This document shows, piece after piece, positions 37,237 through 46,064 of a DNA stretch of 55,285 nt. The translations under genes and the position numbers were made by a program. The DNA lies in NCBI RefSeq assembly GCF_004912275.1, contig NZ_STGY01000077.1, positions 1-55,285 of the forward strand. Direction: 5' to 3'. A model generated the notes under the pieces. It had not been told where the DNA came from and ran no database searches. It saw only the letters and a list, made by a program, of their open reading frames with translations. The stretch is from Glycomyces buryatensis. GTDB taxonomy: Bacteria; Actinomycetota; Actinomycetes; Mycobacteriales; Micromonosporaceae. How positions within the stretch are numbered: position 1 is the stretch's first letter; the number at the start of each line of letters is the position of its first letter.

Positions 37237-38263
37237 TGCGAGTTCCTTTCGTCATCAACAGATACAGGAGGTACAGGCCGCCGATCGCGGCCGTGAGCAC
37301 CCCTGCGGGGATCTGGTAGTCACCGAATGCGGTGCGGCCCAGCCCGTCCGCCGCCACCAGCAGCACCGCCCCGGCGAGGGCGGTGGCCAGCAGGGGCGGG
37401 CGGGAGGTGCGGGCCAGGCGCCGGGCGATCTGGGGCGCCGCGAGCGCCACGAACTCCACGGCGCCCACCTGGGACACGGCCACCGAGGCGAGGACCACGC
37501 CGAGGACGGCGAGCCCGACGCGCCTGCCGGTGACGCGGACTCCCAGACCGGTGGCCGTGGGGTCGTCGAGGTCGCTCGTGTCGAGGGCGCGCTGGGCCCA
37601 GATCAGGAACGGCAGCGCCAGCGCGAGGAACACCCCGAGGAACGCCGCCTCGTTCCACCCGCGTCCGGCGAGCGTGCCGATGAGCCAGATCTGGGCGCGC
37701 TGGGCGTCGATCGGGGCGGCGGCGAGCAGGAGCAGCTGGGTGCCGGACTTGAGCAGCACCGCGACCGCGATGCCCGCCAAGACGAAGCGGGGCGCGCTGA
37801 GCGACCCGCGTGATCCAACTGCCAGCACGATCGCGGCCGCGGCGAGACCGCCGGTCAGGGCCGAGGGCCCGAGCATCGCGTAGCCGAGCCCGGCGGTCAG
37901 CGCGAACGTCGCGGCCAGTCCGGCCCCGGCGGTGACCCCGATGATGTCGGGGCTCGCCAGCGGGTTTCGCGCGACGGACTGGATGAGCGCGCCCGACAGC
38001 GCCAGCGCGGCCCCCGCGACGATCGCCAGGACGGTGCGGGGCAGGCGCAGGACCTCCACCGTGCGGTCGTAACCGGTCTCGCCGGTGAGCGTGGCGACGA
38101 CGTCGGCGAAGGTGATGTAGGTGTCGCCCAGGCAGAGCGAGACGGTGGCGGCGCAGAGCAGCACGGCCAGGAGCAGGAGGCAGACGGCGGCGCTGCGGCG
38201 GTGCACGGTCATCGAGTACGCGCCGGCGCGCAGCGCGGTCCGGCCGGGGAGGTCCAAGCTCAT
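37163..38263 (-). CDS. Ferric siderophore ABC importer, FecCD-family permease 2
   Basis: 366 residues from the ATG at 38263 (ATGA overlap with the first permease stop). About nine to ten hydrophobic segments and the FecCD motif LPRTVLAIVAGAALALSGAL followed by IQSVARNPLASPDIIGV identify it. The C-terminal 20 residues (GTRNEKNAAGRRPGLGLRAR) are charged and overlap the binding-protein gene start. It pairs with the other FecCD permease to form the heterodimeric channel. No ATPase gene is present nearby. Confidence 0.92.
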   Translation of the reverse strand: MSLDLPGRTALRAGAYSMTVHRRSAAVCLLLLAVLLCAATVSLCLGDTYITFADVVATLTGETGYDRTVEVLRLPRTVLAIVAGAALALSGALIQSVARNPLASPDIIGVTAGAGLAATFALTAGLGYAMLGPSALTGGLAAAAIVLAVGSRGSLSAPRFVLAGIAVAVLLKSGTQLLLLAAAPIDAQRAQIWLIGTLAGRGWNEAAFLGVFLALALPFLIWAQRALDTSDLDDPTATGLGVRVTGRRVGLAVLGVVLASVAVSQVGAVEFVALAAPQIARRLARTSRPPLLATALAGAVLLVAADGLGRTAFGDYQIPAGVLTAAIGGLYLLYLLMTKGTRNEKNAAGRRPGLGLRARLERVRHL

Positions 38264-39327
38264 GTGGTCACCCTTCGGGCCCGGCGGACGAGGGCGATGA
38301 GCATCGGCGCTCCGAGACAGGCGCAGACGATCCCGGCGGGGGCCTCGCCTTCGACGACGATGCGGCCGATGATGTCGGCGCCCAGCAGCAGCGCGGGCCC
38401 GAACAGGAGGCTGAGGGCGAGCATGGGCCGGTGGCTCGCGCCGAGGGCCCAGCGCGCGAGATGCGGAATGACCAGTCCGACGAAGCCGATGGGTCCCGCT
38501 GCGGAGACGGCCGCTCCCGTCAGGAGGGCGACGGTGAGCGCGGCGGCCGCTCGGGTGAGGCCGACGCGGTGGCCGAGTCCGGCGGCGGTCTCGGCGCCCA
38601 GTTGCAGGCCGTCGAGTCCCCGCGCGAGGATCAGGGCGATGAGCAGGCCGCCCAGCAGGAACGGGGCCATGCCGGCGGCGACGGCGCCGTCGCGTCCGGC
38701 CAGCGAGCCGACGGCCCAGAACCGGTACTGGTCGAAGGACTGGACGTCGGTGGCGAGGACGGCGTAGATGACCGCCGAGAGGCTGGCGTCGATCGCGGCG
38801 CCGCACAGCGCGAACGTGACGACGCCGCCGCCGGTGTTGCGGGTGGCGATCGTGCTGACGGCGTAGCCGACGACGCCGGCGACGAGGGCCCCGGCGATGC
38901 CGAGCCACACGTATTGGCCGATGGAGGTCATGCCGAAGACGCTGATGCCCAACACGACGCCGAGGCTGGCGCCGGCGGCGACGCCGAAGATGCGGGGGTC
39001 GGCCAGGGGATTGCGGGTGAGGGTCTGCATGAGGACCCCGGCGACGGCGAGCCCGGCCCCGGCGAGGAGGCCGACGGCGGTGCGGGGCAGGCGCTGCTCC
39101 CACACGACGGCGGTGGCGACGGGGTCGCCGCGGTGGACGAGCGCGTCCCAGACTTCGGCGGGGGCGAGGTCGCGCGCGCCGACCGCGAGCGAGGCCAGCG
39201 TGATGAGCGCCAGGGCCAGGAGGGCGACGGAGTAGACGAGGACCGGTCGGCGCCGGGCGACCCGGGCCGCGGGAGGGCGGTCACGGGCGGCGGGCGCGGG
39301 GCGGGGCGAGAGGACCGGGGAGGACAC
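38260..39327 (-). CDS. Ferric siderophore ABC importer, FecCD-family permease 1
   Basis: I choose the GTG at 39327 (VSSPVLSPRPAP), giving 355 residues with a normal short cytoplasmic N-terminus before the first helix; the longer frame adds residues without family character and would cross the iron box. FecCD signatures are LPRTAVGLLAGAGLAVAGVL, then MQTLTRNPLADPRIFGVAAG, and GFVGLVIPHLARW. First gene of the operon permease-permease-binding protein. The iron box lies 10 bases upstream of this start. Confidence 0.88.
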   Translation of the reverse strand: MSSPVLSPRPAPAARDRPPAARVARRRPVLVYSVALLALALITLASLAVGARDLAPAEVWDALVHRGDPVATAVVWEQRLPRTAVGLLAGAGLAVAGVLMQTLTRNPLADPRIFGVAAGASLGVVLGISVFGMTSIGQYVWLGIAGALVAGVVGYAVSTIATRNTGGGVVTFALCGAAIDASLSAVIYAVLATDVQSFDQYRFWAVGSLAGRDGAVAAGMAPFLLGGLLIALILARGLDGLQLGAETAAGLGHRVGLTRAAAALTVALLTGAAVSAAGPIGFVGLVIPHLARWALGASHRPMLALSLLFGPALLLGADIIGRIVVEGEAPAGIVCACLGAPMLIALVRRARRVTT

Positions 39328-39336
39328 CCACTGATC

Positions 39337-39355
39337 GTAGGCGAGCCTACCCTTA
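39337..39355 (-). promoter_or_regulatory. Iron box (IdeR/DmdR/DtxR-type operator)
   Basis: On the minus strand TAAGGGTAGGCTCGCCTAC matches the actinobacterial iron box TTAGGTTAGGCTAACCTAA at 14 of 19 positions, including the core TAGGCT and CCTA. It is 10 bases ahead of the chosen GTG of the siderophore permease, so the transcript is probably very short-leadered or leaderless. Confidence 0.72.
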
Positions 39356-39501
39356 CTCGTCTGTATCCGTATCGGATTGTGACGTGCGCGAGGCGGTCCC
39401 GTCACCCTCCGCCATATCGGGAGACTCCCCTGAATCGGCATCGGCCGGACCCGCTGCCGCGGACCGGAAACCGGACCTTTCGCGGCGAAGCCCGGCACGG
39501 C

Positions 39502-39532
39502 GCCGCCCCCGAAGCCGGGCTTCGGGGGCGGC
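39502..39532 (-). terminator. Terminator of cellulase gene
   Basis: GCCGCCCCCGAAGCC pairs perfectly with GGCTTCGGGGGCGGC (15 bp) over a single-base turn (three-base loop in practice), 10 bases after the cellulase stop on the minus strand. No T-run, as is common in high-GC actinomycetes. Confidence 0.8.
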
Positions 39533-39542
39533 GTCCAAGCGA

Positions 39543-41594
39543 CTAGGACAGTGAGCCGGTGACGTTGCCTCCGGATTCGGTGACGTAGTAGGTGACGGTC
39601 TCTCCGCTCCAGAAGTGGAACGTCAGGGTGACCTTCTGGCCGTCGTTGACGTCATCCCAGAACGCTGTCGGCAGGCTGATGTTTCCGGCCGAGTAGTCCG
39701 GGCTGAACGCGCGGGCGAACTCCTTGTAGGTGGTCCAGTTTTGCGGTCCGGCGGCCGTGCCGTCCGCGTACGTGGCCTCCATGGTCGCCAGCTGGTCTCC
39801 GTTGAACGCGGTCGGGATCGCGAACGAGCCGGAGGAGCCCGAGGTCGCGGACATCGTCGGCGTGTCGTAGGAGATGATGCTGATCCGCCACGGCGCCCCT
39901 TGCGAGAACTCCGCGTGCAGGTCGGCCTTGACTCCGTGGTCGCGGTCGCCGAGCAGGCTGGTGAGCCGGCCCGCCTTGATCGTGAGCGTTGATCCCGAGA
40001 CTGTGTAATCGGTGCCTTCGACGAGGTTCTCCGTGCCCAGGCGCAGGTTCTGGAACGTGGTCCCGTTCGGGTTGAGATCGAGGGACACGTCCGAGACGGT
40101 GCCCGACTTCGCCACGTAGACCTGGTCGGAGGAGGCCGTGCCCGAGCGGGTGGTCCAGCTCGCCTCCATCATGTCGTAGAGCTCGGTGTCCCTCCATTCG
40201 AACGTGGTCCGGTTGAAGTGCTGACCGTTGTCCCACAGCTGGAGTGTGAGGCTCTTCTGGCGGGCGTAGTAGCCCACGTACTCGAAGAACTTCAGCTTCT
40301 CGCCCTGCTCGACGGTGCCAGTGTGGGCGTCGAAGCCCAGCAGGCCCCACTCGCCGACGATCACCGGGATGTCGTTCGCGACGAACTTGTCGTAAGAGCG
40401 GTCGAAGTACCCCTCGATGTCGGCCTGGACCTCGGCATTGAACTCGGTGTAGCCCGCGACGTTCACGCTGAAGGGCCAGAAACCGTAGAAGTGGACGGTC
40501 GCGGCCAGGTTCGGGTCGTTCAGCGAGCTGATGGTGTCGCCCAGCGCGTCGAGGTGGTCCTGGTCGGCACTGGTGTGCAGGGTCGGCAGAACGAGCACGC
40601 GGGTGGCGTTGCCGCCGCCGGAGCCTCGCACGATCTCGTGGAACTGGACATTGAGGTCGTTCAGAAGGCCCTCGGCGGTCGCATCGTCCACATCCCTGAA
40701 CTGCGGCTCGTTCACGCTCTCGAACAGCACTTCCGGCGGCGCGTCGCGGAAGCGGGTCGCGAGCTCCGTCCAGATGGCCTCGTAGCGGGCCTCCACCTCG
40801 GTGCGGTTGGTGTTCATGTCCCACAACCAGATCCACGAGTCGTGGTGGATGTTGATGAGGACGTGCAGGTCGGCCTGGATGGCGTAGCCGACGACCTCTT
40901 CGACTCGGTCGAGGTAGGCGTCCTCGACGGCGTAGGGCGCGGTCTTGGACTGGTGGTTGTCCCAGGTGATCGGGATGCGGATGCTGTTGTAGCCCTGGGC
41001 GGCGATGTTGTCGACCAGCTCCTGGGTGACGCGCGGGTTGTCCCAGGCGGTCTCGTCGGAGCCGACGGCGTCGAGGGTGTTACCGAGGTTCCAGCCCGGC
41101 TCCATCGCGGCTACGGTCTCCATGGCGGTGGCCTCACCGGTGGGCGGCGGGGTGGTCGGGTCCGTGACCGAGCCGGTGCACACGACGCCGTTGAGGCTGA
41201 ACGAGCTGGGGATCCCGTTGGTGCCGGACCAGGAGCCGTTGAAGCCGAAGGAGACCGAGTTGTCGGTGGCGATCGACTTGTTGTAGCCGAGGTTCTTGGC
41301 GGTGACCTGGTCGCCGGAGCTGGTGTGCTTCGCGTTCCAGATCTGGGTGATGCGCTGGCCGTTGGGGAAGGTCCAGGCCAGGTCCCAGCCGGAGATCGAC
41401 TCACCGTAGTTGGTGACCTTCACATCGCCGGTGAAGCCGCCGCTCCACTGGCTGGCGATCTTGTAGTCGACCTGGCATCCCTCGGCCGCGTAGGCGGCCG
41501 TGGGAACCAGGATTCCGAGCCCGACCGCGGCGGTGGCAATCGCCGTCGTCGCCAGGGCTATCCATCTGCGGGTACGTCTCTTGACGCCGTTCAT
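39543..41594 (-). CDS. Secreted GH5 cellulase with CBM2 and CBM_X2 modules
   Basis: 683 residues from the ATG at 41594, five bases after AAAAGGAGTGCC. Signal peptide to about residue 36 (TAAYA). CBM2 at about 38-140 (CQVDYKIASQWSGGFTGDV, GWDLAWTFPNGQRITQIWNA, closing Cys139) with surface tryptophans for crystalline cellulose. A PT linker leads to the GH5 catalytic domain (about 155-485) with acid/base Glu296 in FESVNEPQ and nucleophile Glu415 in VIVGEWG. A CBM_X2-type Ig domain (about 490-580) and a further beta-sandwich (about 585-683, CBM46-like) follow. Likely an endo-beta-1,4-glucanase acting outside the cell. Confidence 0.94.
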   Translation of the reverse strand: MNGVKRRTRRWIALATTAIATAAVGLGILVPTAAYAAEGCQVDYKIASQWSGGFTGDVKVTNYGESISGWDLAWTFPNGQRITQIWNAKHTSSGDQVTAKNLGYNKSIATDNSVSFGFNGSWSGTNGIPSSFSLNGVVCTGSVTDPTTPPPTGEATAMETVAAMEPGWNLGNTLDAVGSDETAWDNPRVTQELVDNIAAQGYNSIRIPITWDNHQSKTAPYAVEDAYLDRVEEVVGYAIQADLHVLINIHHDSWIWLWDMNTNRTEVEARYEAIWTELATRFRDAPPEVLFESVNEPQFRDVDDATAEGLLNDLNVQFHEIVRGSGGGNATRVLVLPTLHTSADQDHLDALGDTISSLNDPNLAATVHFYGFWPFSVNVAGYTEFNAEVQADIEGYFDRSYDKFVANDIPVIVGEWGLLGFDAHTGTVEQGEKLKFFEYVGYYARQKSLTLQLWDNGQHFNRTTFEWRDTELYDMMEASWTTRSGTASSDQVYVAKSGTVSDVSLDLNPNGTTFQNLRLGTENLVEGTDYTVSGSTLTIKAGRLTSLLGDRDHGVKADLHAEFSQGAPWRISIISYDTPTMSATSGSSGSFAIPTAFNGDQLATMEATYADGTAAGPQNWTTYKEFARAFSPDYSAGNISLPTAFWDDVNDGQKVTLTFHFWSGETVTYYVTESGGNVTGSLS

Positions 41595-41667
41595 GGCACT
41601 CCTTTTGTCAGCGTCGACTTCCGGGGGGATGAGGTCGGGCACGACCCATCGAAAGTCCTCAATGCAA

Positions 41668-41696
41668 GAGTAAGTTGGATGTCCCAACTTTGTCAA
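41668..41696 (-). promoter_or_regulatory. Cellulase promoter with inverted repeat in the spacer
   Basis: Minus strand: TTGACA (41691-41696), 17-base spacer, TTACTC (41668-41673). The spacer and -10 edge contain a perfect 7-bp inverted repeat AAGTTGG (41672-41678) / CCAACTT (41684-41690) separated by five bases, so an unknown dimeric regulator could sit exactly over the promoter. It is not the CebR-type TGGGAGCGCTCCCA sequence. Confidence 0.7.
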
Positions 41697-41790
41697 CCAC
41701 TCCCGACCAGGAGGTTTGTAGTCCGCCGCGGCAAGATTTTTGAACCGATATGCGGCATATGAGACCATCCATATCGGATCAGGAAACGAC

Positions 41791-41829
41791 GGACTCGGGG
41801 CCGGTGATCGGATCACCGGCCCCGAGTCC
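41791..41829 (-). terminator. Terminator of GH43-CBM42 gene
   Basis: 18-bp perfect arms (GGACTCGGGGCCGGTGAT and its complement) around CGG, 7 bases after the stop of the minus-strand gene. It also separates this gene from the cellulase promoter. Confidence 0.88.
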
Positions 41830-41836
41830 GTGGCTC

Positions 41837-43264
41837 TCAGGTGGTGATGCGGAAGGTGGCGTCCGAGTACCCGGTCCCGGCGCTCACGGCCTCCAGCTTC
41901 AGCACGTAGCCGTAGTGGCGGATGTAGCGGGTCGGGTGGTTATAGGACTGGAACGAACTCCATCCGGAATTGGCGAGCCCGGCGACCTGGCGGAAGGTCG
42001 CGTCCTGCGCGAACTGCGACGAGTCGTCGTTCGGGGCCAGCGCGAAGTCGAAGTCCACGTGGCGCAGGAAGTGGCCGGGGAAGTTCACCGACTCGAACGA
42101 GACGTAGCCGGAGGAGGACGCCAGACCCGGGACGAGCCGGAACTGCGAGTCGGCGGCGGGTGCGACGCCCGGGTCGATCCGCACGTCGAAGTCGGCGTGG
42201 CGGACGTACCGGTCCTGGAAGTTGTAGGACTGGAGCCGGTTGAACACGGGGTTCTGGTAGCGGGCGAGCACCCGGGACCGCTCGGCCGCGGTGAGGTTGA
42301 GGATGAAGCCGTGGCGTTTGAGGTTGGCGCCGAGACTGTAGCCGGAGACGGTGCGGTAGCTCGACACGCTCGCGGGATTGGTGGTGAGCACGGGCATGTA
42401 GCCGCGGCCGGTGGCGAACTGGTCGAGCCACAACGCCCATTCGTTGCGGTCGTTGAACTTCGCCCACATGGGGCCCTCGACGCCGGTGCCGGCGACGTTC
42501 GCGAGGTCACCGAGCCTGGTCCAGGAGCCGGTGAGCGAGTTCGCCCCCTCGATGACGATCTGGTTCTCCTTGGAGGCCCGGTAGTAGCGGTAGCCGCCGG
42601 TGCTGTCCGCGACCTCGATGATCTGGGTGTCGATGAGGCCCTGGGTGCCGGACCGGTCGATGTAGACCTGCGGGGTGGTGATGGAGCGGAAGTCGGTGGT
42701 GCGGGCGCTCCAGATGCGGTGCTTCTTGATCCCGTTGCGGGTGGAATTGGTGGCCCAGTAGAGGAGGAAGTTCCCGGCGGAGGCGTCCCAGATGGCCTCG
42801 GGAGCCCAGGCGTTGCCGGCGTCGCCGAGGGACCCGGCGACATTGAGCAGCCGGGGGACGGACCAGTTGACGAGGTCGGTGGACTCCCAGACGACGAGGG
42901 ACCTGCTGCCGTTGTTGGCGGCGTCGTTCCAGGAGGTGCCGGATCCGATGTGGAGGTCGGTGGCGACGATCCAGTAGCGGTTCCCGGCCGGATTGCGGAC
43001 GATGATCGGGTCGCGGACGCCTCTGGTGCCGATCGGGGTGCGCAGGACGATCTGGCCGCGGTTGAGGTCGGTCCAGTTGAGGCCGTTGTCGGAGTGGGAG
43101 AGGTAGATCTGCTCGCCGCCGGCGCCCTCGCCGATGAAGTGGGCCATGAGGTAGCTGGCGTAGGCGGTCTGGGCGGAGGCGGGGCTCTGGACGGTGGTCA
43201 CCAGTCCGGTGGTCGCGGCGGCGGCCGCGCCGAGCAGCACGCCTCTGCGGGAGAGTCGGGTCAT
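41837..43264 (-). CDS. Secreted GH43 alpha-L-arabinofuranosidase-type enzyme with AbfB (CBM42) domain
   Basis: 475 residues from the ATG at 43264 after AAGGGAA. A twin-arginine type signal (TRLSRRGVLLGAAAAATTG) suggests Tat export. The five-bladed GH43 propeller spans about 33-325: VRDPIIVRNPAGNRYWIVAT (general base Asp), APEAIWDASAGNFLLYWAT, GLIDTQIIEV and GVEGPMWAKFND (likely acid Glu). The C-terminal 140 residues are an AbfB beta-trefoil with three RYVRHADFDVRIDP-like repeats (also FLRHVDFDFAL, YIRHYGYVLKL) that bind arabinofuranose side chains. It should trim arabinoxylan or arabinan. Confidence 0.9.
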   Translation of the reverse strand: MTRLSRRGVLLGAAAAATTGLVTTVQSPASAQTAYASYLMAHFIGEGAGGEQIYLSHSDNGLNWTDLNRGQIVLRTPIGTRGVRDPIIVRNPAGNRYWIVATDLHIGSGTSWNDAANNGSRSLVVWESTDLVNWSVPRLLNVAGSLGDAGNAWAPEAIWDASAGNFLLYWATNSTRNGIKKHRIWSARTTDFRSITTPQVYIDRSGTQGLIDTQIIEVADSTGGYRYYRASKENQIVIEGANSLTGSWTRLGDLANVAGTGVEGPMWAKFNDRNEWALWLDQFATGRGYMPVLTTNPASVSSYRTVSGYSLGANLKRHGFILNLTAAERSRVLARYQNPVFNRLQSYNFQDRYVRHADFDVRIDPGVAPAADSQFRLVPGLASSSGYVSFESVNFPGHFLRHVDFDFALAPNDDSSQFAQDATFRQVAGLANSGWSSFQSYNHPTRYIRHYGYVLKLEAVSAGTGYSDATFRITT

Positions 43265-43314
43265 GGAATTTTCCCTTCGTAACCATGGGGATCGCTCGAT
43301 GTGAGGAGGAGGAA

Positions 43315-43436
43315 TGAGAGCGATAACAACCGCACGGGCCGGTCGCGGAAGCGGTTTCGGGGAGGCGGCCGTTCCCAAGATCGATCAGCCGGGGCAGAGT
43401 TCGCTCACACTAACCGCAACCCAAAGAGAAAGTCAA
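43315..43436 (-). promoter_or_regulatory. Promoter of GH43-CBM42 gene and LacI-type operator
   Basis: Minus strand TTGACT (43431-43436), 17 bases, TTAGTG (43408-43413). Downstream in the leader, TGTTATCGCTCTCA (minus strand, 43328 to 43315) fits the LacI pattern and matches the operator at 6987-7000 at 12 of 14 bases. Confidence 0.6.
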
Positions 43437-43467
43437 GTAGTTGAATATTTACCGCCGCGTACCAAAA

Positions 43468-43493
43468 TGGCCGGGCGCAGAAGCGCCCGGCCA
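43468..43493 (-). terminator. Terminator of sigma-factor operon
   Basis: TGGCCGGGCGC and GCGCCCGGCCA (11 bp perfect) around a 4-base loop; on the minus strand the stem is followed by TTTTGG. It begins 18 bases after the stop of the membrane protein gene. Confidence 0.85.
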
Positions 43494-43510
43494 CCTGCTC
43501 GTCATACGGG

Positions 43511-44875
43511 TCAGCGGATGCCGGCGACGATCGCGTCGAGGGTCTCGAAGTCCACCAGCGGGGCCTCGGTGCCATCGACCGTTTCGACACCGACGCCGAT
43601 CATCCAACCGTCGCCCGCCCGGTACTCCAGGGCGGTCAGGCTCGGGCGCTCACCCTCGATGGTCCGGTGCACCGACGTGTCCCACGGCCCGTCCGCCGCG
43701 ATCTCGCATTCGGCGTCCGGGCACTGCGCGTAGGACGCGGCGACGTCCTCCGCCGGCTCCTCCCCCGCGTCCTCGACCTGCTCGGCCTGCACGAAGAACC
43801 GGACGGTCTCCCCCGACTCGAGTTCGGCCAGGACGAACAGCATGTGGGTCGCCTCCGAGCCGTAGACCGGCCCGCCGTATTCCGCGACATCCGAGTGCAG
43901 GCGGACGAGGTCGACCGAGCCCATGTCAACCACGGTCCCCGGGATCTCGTTCTCCAACGCGCCCACCAGATCATCGGCGAGGTCGCGTTCGGCGGGCAAC
44001 TCGATCTCGGGTGCCTCCTGGCCTACCGGGATGGACTTGATGATCTCGACGACCTGGTCGAGGCTCGGGCCGGACCGGTCGGACTCAAAGCGCAGCGAGA
44101 AGCTCAGCGACACCACGACGTCGTCGCGAAACAGGAACGCCCCCACCATCGGGTACTCCGCCGAGCCGCCTGCTTCGGTGTCGGGGTTCACGAAGTCGGT
44201 GCGGGTGCCCTCCATCAGAAGGACCCGTCCCTCCTCGGCGTCGACCCAGGAGCAGGTCAGTCCCTCATTGCCGGCGCACTCCTCGTCCTCCATCTGCGAT
44301 TCCCAGTTTTCGCCCCCGGTCTCCCAGGCGGCCCCCGTCATCCGGGCCCAGTCCGGTGCGGAGGCGTCGGCATCGTGGAACGCCACGGACTCCTCCATGT
44401 AGTAGCCGTCGAAATCGCCTTCGTAGTAGAACCCGTCGTAGTCCGGGCGGGATTCGAGGCAACTCCCCATCGGTTCGCCGTCGAGCTCCGCCAGCCCTTC
44501 GAACAACACCCCGGTGTAGGCGGCGGCGGTGCGCTCCTGCTCGTCCGTCTGCTCGTCGGGAACCGGGCAGTTGCCGCCGTCGGCGCGAACCCACTGCCCC
44601 AGGAAGTCGTCCTCGACCGGGTCCGTCGGCAGGTCCTGCGGTACCGCGCTGCCGGAGGCGGCCGACTCCCCGTCTCCGCCGAGGGCCGCGGGAATCCCCA
44701 CTGCCGCACCGAGTGCCAGCACGGCGGCCGCGCCGCCGGCGGCCGCGATCCCGACCTGCCTGCGGGCCACACCGCGCTTGCCCGACCGAACGATCGCCTC
44801 CGGGTCCACCCGGTCGCCGTCCACCGGCCCGGAGGCGGCCCTACCGAGCAGGTTCCGCACTTCATCCTCGTTCAT
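43511..44875 (-). CDS. Single-pass membrane protein, partner of ECF sigma factor
   Basis: 454 residues from the ATG at 44875, which overlaps the sigma factor stop (TGATG), so the two are made together. A cytoplasmic N-terminus of about 37 residues (MNEDEVRNLLGRAASGPVDG start) could contact the sigma factor; one membrane helix follows (VGIAAAGGAAAVLALGAAVG, about 41-60). The large acidic extracellular part has cysteine pairs and no recognised domain. In many actinomycetes SigE-type ECF genes are followed by such a membrane protein that is presumed to be an anti-sigma or sensor; here that is inference from context. A very long upstream frame extension is a shadow of the sigma gene. Confidence 0.8.
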   Translation of the reverse strand: MNEDEVRNLLGRAASGPVDGDRVDPEAIVRSGKRGVARRQVGIAAAGGAAAVLALGAAVGIPAALGGDGESAASGSAVPQDLPTDPVEDDFLGQWVRADGGNCPVPDEQTDEQERTAAAYTGVLFEGLAELDGEPMGSCLESRPDYDGFYYEGDFDGYYMEESVAFHDADASAPDWARMTGAAWETGGENWESQMEDEECAGNEGLTCSWVDAEEGRVLLMEGTRTDFVNPDTEAGGSAEYPMVGAFLFRDDVVVSLSFSLRFESDRSGPSLDQVVEIIKSIPVGQEAPEIELPAERDLADDLVGALENEIPGTVVDMGSVDLVRLHSDVAEYGGPVYGSEATHMLFVLAELESGETVRFFVQAEQVEDAGEEPAEDVAASYAQCPDAECEIAADGPWDTSVHRTIEGERPSLTALEYRAGDGWMIGVGVETVDGTEAPLVDFETLDAIVAGIR

Positions 44876-45381
44876 CACTTGCTCCCTTGGCTTGCGAGGT
44901 TCGACGTTGCGTAGTAGTCGCGCAGGGTCTTCAGGCCGCGCGAGGTGTTGCTCTTGACGGTGCCGGTGCTGCATCGCAGGATCCGGGCGGTCTGCTCGAC
45001 CGACTGGTCCTCCCAGAACCGGAGGACGAGCGTGGCCCGCTGCCTCAGCGGCAGCCTGGCGAGGATCGCCGCGGCCTCGGTCTGGTCGTCCGCCCCGCTC
45101 GTGTCCCCGGTTTGTTCGGGCGGGTCGGCGTAGGAGTTTTCGCGGCGGAACCAGCCGCGGCGGGTCTGGTCGACCAGGACGTTGGCGAGGATCCGCCGCG
45201 TATAGGCGTCGGTGGTCTCGCGACGAATCCGGTTCCAGGCTCCGTACAGCTTGATCATCGAGGTCTGGACGGCGTCCTCGGCGCGATGCCAGTCGCCGCA
45301 GGTGAGGAACGCCGTACGGAGCAGGGCATCGCGTCTGGACTCCACATACTCGCGGAACTCGCTCTCGGATTCGGGGGTCAT
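44875..45381 (-). CDS. ECF RNA polymerase sigma factor, SigE family
   Basis: 168 residues after GAAAGGCGATCC. Region 2 (about 8-75) includes RDALLRTAFLTCGDWHRAED and AVQTSMIKLYGAW; region 4 (about 100-160) includes LPLRQRATLVLRFWEDQSVE and the recognition helix ILRCSTGTVKSNTSRGLKTL. SigE-family members usually show LLCGDWHLAEDLVQ-type region 2 as here. It should direct RNA polymerase to a stress or envelope regulon and probably its own operon. Confidence 0.93.
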   Translation of the reverse strand: MTPESESEFREYVESRRDALLRTAFLTCGDWHRAEDAVQTSMIKLYGAWNRIRRETTDAYTRRILANVLVDQTRRGWFRRENSYADPPEQTGDTSGADDQTEAAAILARLPLRQRATLVLRFWEDQSVEQTARILRCSTGTVKSNTSRGLKTLRDYYATSNLASQGSK

Positions 45382-45513
45382 GGATCGCCTTTCGTAGCTT
45401 CTCCGTCGCCGTTTCTACGGATCGGATTCGTCCCGGGGTTGCATGGGGCGCCGGGTTTCTCGGGGAGCCCATTGGGGACACCCGCTGACCCCGAAATCCG
45501 GTAGCGTCAAACC

Positions 45514-45888
45514 ATGCCCGCCTTCGCGATCGCAGGCCTAATCCTGCTCGCCATACTCGCCGCCTTCCAGATCGCCCTTGCCGCCGGAGCGCCCTTGGGC
45601 CGCCTCGCCTGGGGCGGCCAGCACGCCGTGCTGCCTCGAAAGCAGCGCATCGGAAGCGTGGTCGCGCTCCCGATCCTCGCCGTGTTCGCACTGTTCCTGC
45701 TGAGCAAAGCCGGCCTGGTGTCGATCATCGGCGAGCCGCTGTTGACGATCGGGATGTGGGTGATCGTGGCCTACCTGGTGGCGATATCGGTGCTGAACCT
45801 GTTGTCGCGCAGCAAGCTCGAGCGCTTGATGGCGCCGGTCTCGCTGGTGATGGGGGCAATGTTCCTGGTGGTGACGTTGACCGCGTAG
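45514..45888 (+). CDS. Small integral membrane protein, unknown function
   Basis: 124 residues with four hydrophobic segments (about 3-24, 48-66, 73-97, 105-124) and a charged loop (HAVLPRKQRIGS, about 39-50). Divergent from the sigma factor gene. No domain name can be given with confidence. The following about 175 bases (45889-46064) hold no recognisable gene. Confidence 0.75.
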   Translation: MPAFAIAGLILLAILAAFQIALAAGAPLGRLAWGGQHAVLPRKQRIGSVVALPILAVFALFLLSKAGLVSIIGEPLLTIGMWVIVAYLVAISVLNLLSRSKLERLMAPVSLVMGAMFLVVTLTA

Positions 45889-46064
45889 CAGCGGGCACCA
45901 CCCATCGGTCATCCACGGGCGTCTCGGTCGATCGACCGAGCTATTCCTATAGCGCCTCGGCGGCGATGTGGAGTGGCCTCGAGGAGGCGTCGGCCGACTA
46001 CGAACAAGGCCGCCGCGCAGTTCTTCACCGAGACCGGCAGCAGAACCGCCCGCCCGGATCGCAA

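Noticed and set aside
38264-39103. Long N-terminal extension of the second FecCD permease
   Set aside because: It overlaps the first permease in another frame and has no membrane pattern; the ATGA overlap fixes the start at 38263.
45889-46064. Possible gene fragment between the small membrane protein and NUDIX genes
   Set aside because: Several short frames, none with recognisable family sequence or a ribosome binding site.
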